Source: RUG11867 sp964553435 (lineage in GTDB: Bacteria; Bacillota_I; Bacilli_A; RF39; UBA660). From it: 12,223 nucleotides of DNA. Shown one piece after another: positions 1 through 7,678 of the stretch (the stretch's first letter is position 1; each line of letters opens with the position of its first letter). The stretch spans positions 1 through 12,223 of the forward strand of contig CAZKKM010000051.1 of NCBI GenBank assembly GCA_964553435.1, given 5' to 3'. Position numbers and translations under genes: made by a program. A model generated the notes under the pieces. That model was given only the letters and a program-made list of their open reading frames with translations. It did not search any database and had not been told where the DNA came from.

Positions 1-726
1 AAGTATCCCGATGCCGAAGAGTATATTCTCGAAAATATATCTTTCAAAGCCAAAAAAGGCGAGACTGTCGCGTTCATCGGTTCGACGGGTTCGGGTAAAT
101 CGACTTTAATAAATCTAATCCCGCGTTTCTACGATGCGACAGAAGGTCAGGTTCTCGTCGATGGGGTAGATGTCAAAGAAATGAAGCGAGAATATCTCAA
201 TGATAAATTAGGATATATTGCACAGAAAGCAGTGATGTTCAAAGGTACGATAAAGAGTAATATCATGCTCGGGAAATCCAAAAGCGGTAAACCAGATGAA
301 AAAAAGATAAGGGATGCTATCCGTGTTGCACAAGCGAGCGATTTTGTCGATGCCAAAGAAGAGGGAATAGAGTCATCTATTGCACAAGGTGGAACGAATG
401 TGTCGGGTGGACAAAAACAGAGATTGTCCATCGCTCGTGCCATAGCTAGAGATCCAGAAATATACATCTTCGATGATTCTTTCTCAGCTCTCGATTATAA
501 GACCGATTTTGCTTTGCGAGAAGATCTCAAAAAATACACACGAGAGGCGACAGTTTTAATTGTCGCACAAAGAATAGGAACCATAAAAGATGCGGATAAG
601 ATAGTCGTCTTGGATGCCGGGAAATGCGTAGGGTTAGGTACCCACAAGGAGCTATTGAAAAGTTGTGAAGTGTATCGAGAAATCGCTAGTTCACAACTTA
701 CGAAGGAGGAGTTAGAGAATGCATAA
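1..726 (+). CDS. ABC exporter subunit, C-terminal ATPase domain (partial; degenerate-site half of a heterodimer)
   Basis: The reading frame is open from base 1, so the gene begins upstream and only the last 241 residues are present. What remains is an ABC nucleotide-binding domain. Numbered from the window edge, it has Walker A GSTGSGKS at 27-34, a Q-loop glutamine at 75, the signature VSGGQ at 134-138 and a Walker B ending IFDDS at 156-160. Two catalytic positions are degenerate: the usual Walker B glutamate is Asp (D159), and the switch histidine is Gln (VAQR, Q190). The same pattern is known in the degenerate-site subunit of heterodimeric exporters such as TM287/TM288, LmrCD and BmrCD. The missing upstream part should carry six membrane helices. 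The next gene starts 8 nt before this stop, so the two are almost certainly translated together and pair as one multidrug- or peptide-type exporter. The substrate cannot be told. Confidence 0.93.
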   Translation, partial: KYPDAEEYILENISFKAKKGETVAFIGSTGSGKSTLINLIPRFYDATEGQVLVDGVDVKEMKREYLNDKLGYIAQKAVMFKGTIKSNIMLGKSKSGKPDEKKIRDAIRVAQASDFVDAKEEGIESSIAQGGTNVSGGQKQRLSIARAIARDPEIYIFDDSFSALDYKTDFALREDLKKYTREATVLIVAQRIGTIKDADKIVVLDAGKCVGLGTHKELLKSCEVYREIASSQLTKEELENA

Positions 727-2521
727 TCATGGACCAAACGGGAACCATAGTAAGCCTGAAAACTTTGGTTCATCGATAAAAAAACTCTTCACATATGATA
801 GAAAATTATTTAAGTTGATGATCGTAGCTTGGGTGAGTGCCGCGATATCTTCGATTTTGACACTCGTCGGACCGGATAAATTAAAAGAAATTACGAATAC
901 GATCACGGAAGGAATACTCACCGGTATCGATATCGACGCAGTCACACGAATAGGATTCATACTGATAGTATTATACGGTGTGGGAGCAATCTTGAACTAC
1001 GTCGAAGGATACGTCATGGCCCACGTTACGACGACTTTTACGAAGACGATGAGGTCGGCCTTATCTTCCAAGATAAACCGTCTGCCGCTTTCTTATTTCG
1101 ACAAGACGACAGTAGGAGATACACTTTCAAGGATGACGAACGACATAGATACGATAGGTCATACGATGAACGAAAGTTTCAGCACATTGGTCGTTGCAGT
1201 GACGATGTTCGTAGGATCACTCTTCATGATGTTCAAGACGAGTCCAATAATGGCTGTCACGGCCATAGTTTCGACATTTTTGGGATTCGGAGTGATGATG
1301 TTCATCATGACAAGAAGCCAAAAATATTTTACAAAAGTTCAAGAAGAATTGGGCAACATAAACGGACATATCGAAGAGGTTTATTCGGGACATAATGTCA
1401 TCAAGGCTTACAATGCGGATGCGGAGGTTAAAGCCAAATTCGAAGAAATCAATGAAGAGTTGTTCGAAAATGGTCGCAAAAGTCAATTTTTAGGAGGATT
1501 GATGCATCCGATCATGAGCTTCATAGGAAATTTCGGTTATGTGGCAGTATGTATTGTCGGAGCAATACTCACGATGAACGGAAGTATCACTTTCGGAGTA
1601 ATCGTAGCATTCATGTTGTACATAAGATTTTTTACTCAGCCGCTCACTCAGTTTGCTCAAGCGATGAGCCAGTTGCAGTCGACCGCGGCGGCCAGCGAGC
1701 GTGTGTTCGAATTTTTGGAGGCCAAAGAATTGTCTTATGAATCCGATAAGAAGATTCATCTCGACAAACGAACAGTAAGAGGAGAAATCGAATTTAAAAA
1801 CGTGAAGTTCGGGTATGATGCGGATAAGACTATAATCGATGGTTTCAGTGCAAAAGTGAAACCTGGCCAAAAGGTGGCCATCGTCGGTCCTACCGGAGCC
1901 GGTAAGACGACGATCGTCAATTTGCTCATGAAATTTTATGAAATAAACGATGGGGATATTTTGATAGATGGTGTTTCGATCGGCGAACTCACGAGAGAAA
2001 ATGTTCACGATTTGTTCGTCATGGTTTTACAGGATACATGGTTATTCGATGGGACTGTCAGAGAAAACATTCGGTACAATGATGAATCTGTGACGAATGA
2101 GATGATAGAAGATGCTTGTCGTAAAATAGGTCTCGATCATTTTATTAGAACCCTTCCAGATGGATACGACACGATCATAGGCGATGCCGAAAGCATAAGT
2201 CAAGGTCAAAAACAGCTCATAACTATCGCCAGAAGTATGGTAGATGATTCGCCATTTCTAATATTAGATGAAGCGACGAGCTCGGTCGACACGAGAACAG
2301 AGATGGCTGTTCAAAAAGCGATGGATAAATTGACTGCGAATAGAACGAGTTTTATCATCGCTCACAGATTGTCGACGATTCGCAATGCCGATTTGATCTT
2401 AGTCATGAAGGAAGGCAATATAATAGAACAGGGAAATCACGATGAGTTATTAGCAAAAGGTGGATTCTATGCCGAATTATACAATTCTCAATTCCAGGAC
2501 ATGGAAGAGGAAGGAGATTAA
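719..2521 (+). CDS. ABC exporter subunit, membrane plus ATPase domains (catalytic half of the heterodimer)
   Basis: This complete 600-residue half-transporter has an exporter-type membrane region (about 30-320) followed by an ATPase domain (about 350-590). Walker A GPTGAGKTT is at 390-398, Walker B LILDE ends at E518, and the switch histidine is H549 (IIAHR). These are canonical, but its signature motif is ISQGQKQL (493-500) rather than LSGGQ. Together with the upstream protein, which has a good signature but lacks the Walker B Glu and the His, this gives one working and one degenerate ATP site per dimer. The start is ATG 719, preceded by a strong AAGGAGGA at 703-710, and it overlaps the upstream gene by 8 nt. 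The N-terminus is His/Asn-rich and hydrophilic. The role is inferred as ATP-driven export across the cytoplasmic membrane, with substrate unknown. Family assignment is firm. Confidence 0.95.
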   Translation: MHNHGPNGNHSKPENFGSSIKKLFTYDRKLFKLMIVAWVSAAISSILTLVGPDKLKEITNTITEGILTGIDIDAVTRIGFILIVLYGVGAILNYVEGYVMAHVTTTFTKTMRSALSSKINRLPLSYFDKTTVGDTLSRMTNDIDTIGHTMNESFSTLVVAVTMFVGSLFMMFKTSPIMAVTAIVSTFLGFGVMMFIMTRSQKYFTKVQEELGNINGHIEEVYSGHNVIKAYNADAEVKAKFEEINEELFENGRKSQFLGGLMHPIMSFIGNFGYVAVCIVGAILTMNGSITFGVIVAFMLYIRFFTQPLTQFAQAMSQLQSTAAASERVFEFLEAKELSYESDKKIHLDKRTVRGEIEFKNVKFGYDADKTIIDGFSAKVKPGQKVAIVGPTGAGKTTIVNLLMKFYEINDGDILIDGVSIGELTRENVHDLFVMVLQDTWLFDGTVRENIRYNDESVTNEMIEDACRKIGLDHFIRTLPDGYDTIIGDAESISQGQKQLITIARSMVDDSPFLILDEATSSVDTRTEMAVQKAMDKLTANRTSFIIAHRLSTIRNADLILVMKEGNIIEQGNHDELLAKGGFYAELYNSQFQDMEEEGD

Positions 2522-2524
2522 TAT

Positions 2525-5083
2525 ATGTTAGAACTTAAAAAAATAACGAAAGTTTACAAAACGGAGTCTTTCTCACAGAAAGCTCTCAACGAGGTAAGTT
2601 TGTCTTTCCGCAAGAATGAGTTCGTGTCCATTTTGGGACCTTCGGGTTCGGGCAAAACGACTTTACTCAACATTATCGGAGGATTGGATGATTATACGAG
2701 CGGAGATTTGATCATAAATGGTGTGAGTACAAAACAATACAAAGACAGAGATTGGGATACTTACAGAAATCACCGAATCGGATTTGTCTTTCAAAGTTAC
2801 AATTTGATACCGCATCAATCGATTTTGTCAAATGTCGAATTAGCTCTAACTTTGTCTGGTGTTTCGAAGAGTGAGAGAAGAAAGAGAGCCATCAAAGCAC
2901 TCAAGAAAGTAGGCCTTGCAGATCACATAGGGAAAAGACCTAACCAGCTTTCTGGTGGACAAATGCAGAGGGTAGCAATCGCGAGAGCTTTAGTCAACGA
3001 TCCAGATATTCTATTGGCGGATGAGCCGACAGGCGCATTGGACTCGAAGACCAGTACACAAATAATGAATTTATTAAAAGAGGTCGCGAAGGACAGACTC
3101 GTCATCATGGTCACACACAACGATGAATTGGCCAAAGAGTATTCGACTCGCATCATAGAGTTGCATGACGGAGTCATCGAAGGAGATACGAATCCATATG
3201 ACGGAGAAAAGGATGAAGAAAAAATTTCTCGAGATAAGAAGACTAACATGTCTTTTTGGACAGCTTTGGGACTCAGCTTTAATAACCTTTTAACAAAGAA
3301 AGGACGAACTATATTGACCGCGTTTGCCGGATCGATAGGAATAATCGGCATTGCTCTCATCTTATCATTGTCGAATGGTGTTCAAGAATACATAGACAGA
3401 GTCCAAGAAGAGACTCTCACGAGTTATCCAATTACGATAGATAGAGCATCGATCGACATGACGTCTCTCATGGGAAGTATCATCGAAAAGCAACAAAGCA
3501 AGGAAGAATACGATGAGAATAAAATATATTCGAACGATGTGATATTGGATTCTCTTTCGATCATGAGTTCGAGTATTCAATCGAATAATTTGGAAGATTT
3601 TAAAAAATATTTGGAAGAAAAGAAAAATGTCTTCGACGAACACACTTCTGTCATCAATTACGGATATAATTTAGATATTCAACTATATAATCCGAACTAT
3701 AAAAACGGAGTGACACAAGTAAATCCCGACACTGTACTCGAAACCTTGGGTATGGCCGATATGGCAAGTATGTCCGGTGGCATGAGTATCATGATGGAAA
3801 ATGTCTGGGATGAGCTTTTTTCCGACGACGAATTGAACGATAAAATGTACGATGTAATATCCGGTAGAATGCCCAAAAAGTACAACGAGGTCGTCTTGAT
3901 GGTAGATGCAGATAATCAAATTACGGATTACGTTTTGTATGCTTTGGGACTCAAAAGTCAAAAAGAACTGAGGGAATCTTTCGATAAAGTGATGGCCGGA
4001 GAGAGTGTCTCGACCGAGCAGACCATTTACGATTTCGACGATTTAGTCGGCATGAAATTCAAGATGTTGTTGAACACGGACTACTATCAGAAAAAGGGCA
4101 ATGTTTGGACTTATAAAAAAGACGATGAAAAATATATCACAAGTCTTTTAGATAAGGCTGAAGATATAGAAATAGTCGGTATCATCAAGCCCAGTGAGGA
4201 TTCTGCGGTCACATCTCAAACGATGGGAAAAGTCTTGTATACGAAAGCTTTAGAAGAATATGTCATCGACAAGAACAACAATTCTGCTATAGTAAAAGAG
4301 CAAAAGAGCAACCCTCAAACAAACGTTCTCACAGGACTTAAATTTTCCGATAAAGAATTCAACATGAAAGATTTGAGTATAGAACAACAGAGATATTTGG
4401 CGAGTCTGTCGCAAGAGGAGATGGCAGAGGTCATAACTCGTTATAAAGAAGAAGCGAGTGCGACGTATGAAAGCACACTCGAAACTTTGGGAGCTATCGA
4501 TTTGGAAAAACCGTCATCTATAAATATCTATGCGAAAAGTTTCGAAGATAAAGATGTCATAAAAGACCTCATAAAAGAATATAACGATAAAGAGGAAGCA
4601 GCTGGAAGAGATGAGAACGTAATCAATTATAGCGATTTGGTCGGCATGCTCATGAGCAGTGTCACAGATATCATCAACATCATCAGTTATGTGCTCATAG
4701 CTTTCGTTTCTATTTCATTGATCGTATCATCTATCATGATAGGCATAATCACGTACATATCTGTTTTAGAAAGAACAAAGGAAATCGGAATATTGAGAGC
4801 AATAGGTGCTTCTAAAAAAGATGTATCTCGCGTCTTCAATGCAGAAACTTTGATAGTAGGTTTGTTTTCCGGAGTATTAGGTATCGGAATCACTTTACTT
4901 CTTTGCATACCAGCGAATGTGATAATCGAAGGATTGACAGAAGTTAAAAATCTTTGTGTCTTACCATTTGCAGGTGGTGTAAGCCTCATTGCGATAAGTG
5001 TCATTCTCACAGTCATCGCAGGATTGATACCGGCCAACTTTGCTTCAAAGAAAGATCCAGTCGAATCATTGAGAAGTGAGTAA
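2525..5083 (+). CDS. MacB-type ABC transporter, fused ATPase and FtsX-like permease
   Basis: The protein has 852 residues. The N-terminal ATPase belongs to the LolD/MacB class: Walker A GPSGSGKTT 38-46, Q-loop Q90, signature LSGGQ 142-146, Walker B ILLADE ending at E167, and H-loop H198. A charged linker follows, then helix 1 (about 264-284), a large extracytoplasmic domain (about 285-715) and three C-terminal helices (about 716-745, 775-797, 818-836). The ERTKEIGILRAIGAS segment between helices 2 and 3 is the FtsX/MacB permease hallmark, and GRMPKKYNEVVL in the outer domain is typical of Gram-positive members. Such transporters couple ATP hydrolysis to conformational work on extracytoplasmic substrates, often peptide export or antimicrobial-peptide resistance. 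The outer domain is longer than in E. coli MacB. The gene starts 3 nt after the previous stop, with AAGGAG at 2511-2516, and is last in its operon. No response regulator or sensor kinase is adjacent, so a resistance role is only an inference. Confidence 0.93.
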   Translation: MLELKKITKVYKTESFSQKALNEVSLSFRKNEFVSILGPSGSGKTTLLNIIGGLDDYTSGDLIINGVSTKQYKDRDWDTYRNHRIGFVFQSYNLIPHQSILSNVELALTLSGVSKSERRKRAIKALKKVGLADHIGKRPNQLSGGQMQRVAIARALVNDPDILLADEPTGALDSKTSTQIMNLLKEVAKDRLVIMVTHNDELAKEYSTRIIELHDGVIEGDTNPYDGEKDEEKISRDKKTNMSFWTALGLSFNNLLTKKGRTILTAFAGSIGIIGIALILSLSNGVQEYIDRVQEETLTSYPITIDRASIDMTSLMGSIIEKQQSKEEYDENKIYSNDVILDSLSIMSSSIQSNNLEDFKKYLEEKKNVFDEHTSVINYGYNLDIQLYNPNYKNGVTQVNPDTVLETLGMADMASMSGGMSIMMENVWDELFSDDELNDKMYDVISGRMPKKYNEVVLMVDADNQITDYVLYALGLKSQKELRESFDKVMAGESVSTEQTIYDFDDLVGMKFKMLLNTDYYQKKGNVWTYKKDDEKYITSLLDKAEDIEIVGIIKPSEDSAVTSQTMGKVLYTKALEEYVIDKNNNSAIVKEQKSNPQTNVLTGLKFSDKEFNMKDLSIEQQRYLASLSQEEMAEVITRYKEEASATYESTLETLGAIDLEKPSSINIYAKSFEDKDVIKDLIKEYNDKEEAAGRDENVINYSDLVGMLMSSVTDIINIISYVLIAFVSISLIVSSIMIGIITYISVLERTKEIGILRAIGASKKDVSRVFNAETLIVGLFSGVLGIGITLLLCIPANVIIEGLTEVKNLCVLPFAGGVSLIAISVILTVIAGLIPANFASKKDPVESLRSE

Positions 5084-5103
5084 AAAGCAAATTAAATAGA
5101 GTA

Positions 5104-5132
5104 TCCCATCAAAAACAGATGGGAACTTTTTT
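5104..5132 (+). terminator. Intrinsic terminator closing the ABC operon
   Basis: A perfect 7-bp stem, TCCCATC (5104-5110) with GATGGGA (5118-5124), has a 7-nt A-rich loop and is followed after two bases by six T's (5127-5132). It lies 21 nt past the stop of the MacB-type gene and separates the transport operon from the next gene. Confidence 0.85.
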
Positions 5133-5162
5133 AAAATACTTTATTTTTTTCTGTTTTTCTAA

Positions 5163-5168
5163 TATAAT
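5163..5168 (+). promoter_or_regulatory. Candidate -10 box (TATAAT) for the membrane-protein gene
   Basis: A perfect TATAAT lies 34 nt upstream of the ATG at 5202 and just after the terminator, where a promoter is expected. The -35 position (about 5140-5145, TTTATT) matches TTGACA poorly, but the stretch around it is T-rich. The Shine-Dalgarno GAAGGAGA at 5183-5190 follows at a sensible distance. The call rests on the -10 box and position only. Confidence 0.4.
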
Positions 5169-5201
5169 ATTTTTAGAAAAAAGAAGGAGAAGTGAAGAAT
5201 T

Positions 5202-5963
5202 ATGGAAAAAGCAGAGCAGAATGGCAATTATGCCGTCGCGGTTTTAGGTGCGGTCGTGGGAGGAATAATCGGCACTTTGCCGTGGGTATTGTGTTACGTA
5301 TATGCCGACATGATGTATTCGATACTTTCCGTGTTGATACCTATCTGTGCATTCAAAGGATTCCAAATATGCAAAGGTAAAGTAGATAGAAAATTGTTGA
5401 TAATCTTGGGGCTCATATCTTTTGCGATGATCACATTGGCAACTTTGGTGGTAATTCCTCATCTTTTGCTCATCCAACAATACGGAAAGACGAGTGTGGA
5501 GATGTTCAATGCTCTGTATGGAATGTCTCAATTTAAGGAAGCAATCGTACACGATTACATTTTCTCTTTGTTGTTTACCATCTTGGGTGCTGGATCTATA
5601 ATAGCCAATATGAAGAAAAGCATGGACAATGGAGATGAAAAAATCACATGGACAAATTCTGTAAACGCACCACATGAAGATGAAATCAACGAAGTGAAGA
5701 GTGTCTTCAAGAGCAAGCAAGCGATGAGCAAAGAACATACGATATCGAAAGCAGAACTCATGAGCGAACTAAAAGATAGAGATGATGTTTTGAAGTTTTT
5801 GATGGCAAGAGGCATAGTCGTTCGCAAGAAAGATCAATATTACTACAGAGAAGAAGTAGAAGCGAATCCTGGCAAGAGAATGCTCAAAATTTTTGCTATC
5901 ACTTTCGGTATCACTATTTTAGTGGTCGCCTTGATAGTCATATTGATTGCAGCTTTGGTGTAA
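5202..5963 (+). CDS. Multi-pass membrane protein of unknown function
   Basis: I do not recognise a named family. The 253 residues form four N-terminal hydrophobic segments (about 10-33, 35-57, 64-92, 118-136), then a charged soluble stretch (about 137-226), then one C-terminal anchor helix (about 229-252). The first segments, with a Gly-rich GAVVGGIIGTLPW run, resemble small hypothetical membrane proteins that I recall from Clostridia and relatives, but this is recollection, not a search result. The soluble part (about 181-220) has mixed charge and could fold as a small helical domain. No catalytic motif is visible. The start is set by GAAGGAGA at 5183-5190. The gene stands alone between two terminators, so it is probably a single-gene transcript. 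Confidence 0.85.
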   Translation: MEKAEQNGNYAVAVLGAVVGGIIGTLPWVLCYVYADMMYSILSVLIPICAFKGFQICKGKVDRKLLIILGLISFAMITLATLVVIPHLLLIQQYGKTSVEMFNALYGMSQFKEAIVHDYIFSLLFTILGAGSIIANMKKSMDNGDEKITWTNSVNAPHEDEINEVKSVFKSKQAMSKEHTISKAELMSELKDRDDVLKFLMARGIVVRKKDQYYYREEVEANPGKRMLKIFAITFGITILVVALIVILIAALV

Positions 5964-5974
5964 GAGCTAAATAA

Positions 5975-6003
5975 GTGAAAGTTTTCTGAACTTTCGCTTT
6001 TTT
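5975..6003 (+). terminator. Intrinsic terminator after the membrane-protein gene
   Basis: A 9-bp stem pairs 5975-5983 with 5989-5997 and includes one G-T pair. It has a 5-nt loop and is followed by six T's (5998-6003). It begins 12 nt after the stop codon. Confidence 0.85.
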
Positions 6004-6045
6004 ATACATTGACTTTCGGAGTTATGTGTAAAGAAAAATAGATAA

Positions 6046-6080
6046 GATGTGCAAGATCGTCACATCTCGAGTGACATCAC
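6046..6080. promoter_or_regulatory. Cluster of short overlapping dyads upstream of a promoter, possible operator
   Basis: Three short dyads overlap in 35 bases: GATGTG (6046-6051) with CACATC (6061-6066); GTCAC (6059-6063) with GTGAC (6071-6075); and GTGA-CA-TCAC (6071-6080). They lie about 20-55 nt upstream of the predicted -35 box at 6100, where an activator or other regulator could bind. Each arm is short, so chance is a real alternative. Confidence 0.25.
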
Positions 6081-6099
6081 CACCGATAATACAAAGATG

Positions 6100-6128
6100 A
6101 CGACAAAAATTCAGAAATATGATATAAT
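6100..6128 (+). promoter_or_regulatory. Probable sigma-A-type promoter for the signal-peptidase operon
   Basis: The -35 hexamer ACGACA (6100-6105, four of six consensus bases including GACA) is separated by exactly 17 nt from a perfect TATAAT (6123-6128). Transcription would start near 6135, giving a very short leader before the ATG at 6152. The position, just after a terminator and before a seven-gene train, supports it. Confidence 0.55.
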
Positions 6129-6151
6129 TGCAAGTAGGAACATGGTGAATA

Positions 6152-6640
6152 ATGATGAAAAAAGAGACAATCAAAGATATCATGGGATATGTGGTCATAA
6201 TCTTGGCGGTGGTTTTGATAAGAACGTTCGTCGCGACACCGGTAAGAGTCAACGGATTATCGATGTATCCCACTTTGGATAATGGAAATTTTATGATACT
6301 CAAGAAGTATGCACGAAACGATATAAACAGGTTCGATATTGTCGTCATTCGAAGAGGAAAAGAGAAACTCATTAAGAGAGTCATCGGGTTACCTATGGAA
6401 GATGTCGAATATCGGGATAATACTCTTTTCATAAATAACGAACTATTTCCCGATGATTATGGAGATGGCAATACACACGATTTCGTCGATTATTGTGCCA
6501 AGGACGAATATTACGTTTTAGGAGACAACAGAGAAGATTCGACAGACTCGCGCATATTTGGATGTATCAAAAAAGAAGATATTTTAGGAAAGACAAATTT
6601 CATCATCTTTCCGTTCGACAAGTGGGGCACGGTCGAGTGA
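6152..6640 (+). CDS. lepB: Signal peptidase I
   Basis: This membrane-anchored serine protease removes signal peptides from secreted proteins. The 162 residues have one N-terminal anchor helix (about 11-29), then the catalytic Ser box NGLSMYPTL with S37, the general-base Lys in IKRVIGLP (K75), and the family box GDNREDSTDSR at 124-134. All catalytic boxes are intact. Length and the single anchor match Gram-positive SipS-type enzymes rather than the longer E. coli LepB. Two ATGs are in tandem (6152 and 6155). A GGTGA at 6144-6148 and an AGGAA at 6136-6140 are modest ribosome sites, and the start is uncertain by one codon. It is first in a long + strand gene train, and its TGA stop overlaps the GTG start of the next gene by 4 nt, implying translational coupling. 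The family is certain, but the gene name is generic and organisms of this type often have several paralogues. Confidence 0.95.
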   Translation: MMKKETIKDIMGYVVIILAVVLIRTFVATPVRVNGLSMYPTLDNGNFMILKKYARNDINRFDIVVIRRGKEKLIKRVIGLPMEDVEYRDNTLFINNELFPDDYGDGNTHDFVDYCAKDEYYVLGDNREDSTDSRIFGCIKKEDILGKTNFIIFPFDKWGTVE

Positions 6641-7659
6641 AAAAAACTCACTATACACTCAGGCCGGCGAATGAAAATGACATCGATAAAATAATCGAAT
6701 ATAAGACAGCCATGGCTTTAGACTATATCGATAGTGCGTACGAAAGCGAACAGCAGCGAGTATTGGAGTTCATTCAAAGACAAGCTTCGAGACAGTTGCA
6801 TAATTACGATATCGTAACAGTCGAAGGAGAAACGGCAGGTATCGTTCTAGCTTTGCGAAAAGACGACGATTCTCTCATGATAAGCGAATTATTCATCGAA
6901 GAAAAATATCGAAATCGCGGAATAGGAACGGCCATAATAAGAGACATCGTTTCGAGCGAACAAAAAGTCAATCTATGGGTGGAGAAAGACGATGTGGAAG
7001 TGTGGTCTTTATTTAGACGATTGGGATTCAAATTGAAGTCAATTAGAGGATCACGATATTATGTCGAGGCAAAGAGTCGTTATCTTTTTACAGCCACTTA
7101 CTTCATACTTTTTTTGGTGATTTTTGCAGCACTTTGGGATTGGAACAAATATTATTTGTGGTTTCAAAAAAATCGAATTGTATTGAGCATAATCGGTATC
7201 ACATTTTTGGGAATTAGTATATTTCTCATGATGAGAAGATGGTGTATAGATCACAAAAGAGCCCTCGGCATTTTGGTGATCACATTGTCTATGGTGGCAT
7301 TTTTTCCTTTTGTTCAAGTGAAGGCATATATCGAGTATTTTCTTTATAAAAACGAGAGAAATGTCGTCGTCGAAAAGCTCAAAATTGGAGAATTGCAACC
7401 CAGTGCAAATTGGGACTTGAATTTGGATGAAGAGGAATATGATCAGGCGGTGCAAAATGGTCATGTTTACAAACTCGGCTCTAGTGGGCAAGTCGTCGCT
7501 TTTAGAATAGGAAAAAATTTGTTCGGAGGAATGGCCGATTTGGTCTATTCATCGGGCGGAGAAGAAATGATTCGCGAAAATGAGGGACCACAAAGAGTTT
7601 TGAGTATAAGCAAAGTTTTTGACGACTGGTATTGCGTAGAAATAGAAAATGGTTTTTAA
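6637..7659 (+). CDS. GNAT acetyltransferase fused to a three-helix membrane domain
   Basis: The most likely start is GTG 6637, in a GTGA overlap with the upstream stop, after a weak GTGGGG ribosome site at 6622-6627. The frame is open further upstream only because it runs through the signal peptidase gene. The 340 residues split in three. Residues 1-145 are a complete GNAT domain with the acetyl-CoA motif R-N-R-G-I-G at 92-97 and the late motif LFRRLGF at 125-131. Residues about 150-228 carry three hydrophobic helices (about 150-167, 180-200, 209-228). Residues about 230-340 are a soluble tail of unrecognised fold, probably beta-rich, likely outside the cell if the GNAT domain is cytoplasmic. 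GNATs move an acetyl group from acetyl-CoA to an amine, but the acceptor is unknown here. The GNAT part resembles the stand-alone GNAT at 10396-10839 along its whole length. Domain call is firm; the biological role is unknown. Confidence 0.85.
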   Translation: MKKTHYTLRPANENDIDKIIEYKTAMALDYIDSAYESEQQRVLEFIQRQASRQLHNYDIVTVEGETAGIVLALRKDDDSLMISELFIEEKYRNRGIGTAIIRDIVSSEQKVNLWVEKDDVEVWSLFRRLGFKLKSIRGSRYYVEAKSRYLFTATYFILFLVIFAALWDWNKYYLWFQKNRIVLSIIGITFLGISIFLMMRRWCIDHKRALGILVITLSMVAFFPFVQVKAYIEYFLYKNERNVVVEKLKIGELQPSANWDLNLDEEEYDQAVQNGHVYKLGSSGQVVAFRIGKNLFGGMADLVYSSGGEEMIRENEGPQRVLSISKVFDDWYCVEIENGF

Positions 7660-7678
7660 AGAAAGAAGATGAAATGGA

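Noticed and set aside
1217..5037. Several antisense reading frames of 60-170 codons opposite the transporter genes
   Set aside because: They mirror the coding strand of clear genes, with no ribosome sites and no recognisable domains.
6493..6636. Upstream extension of the GNAT fusion protein to an ATG at 6493
   Set aside because: It lies wholly within the signal peptidase reading frame and adds a basic, low-meaning stretch. The GTG at 6637 begins exactly where the GNAT domain should.
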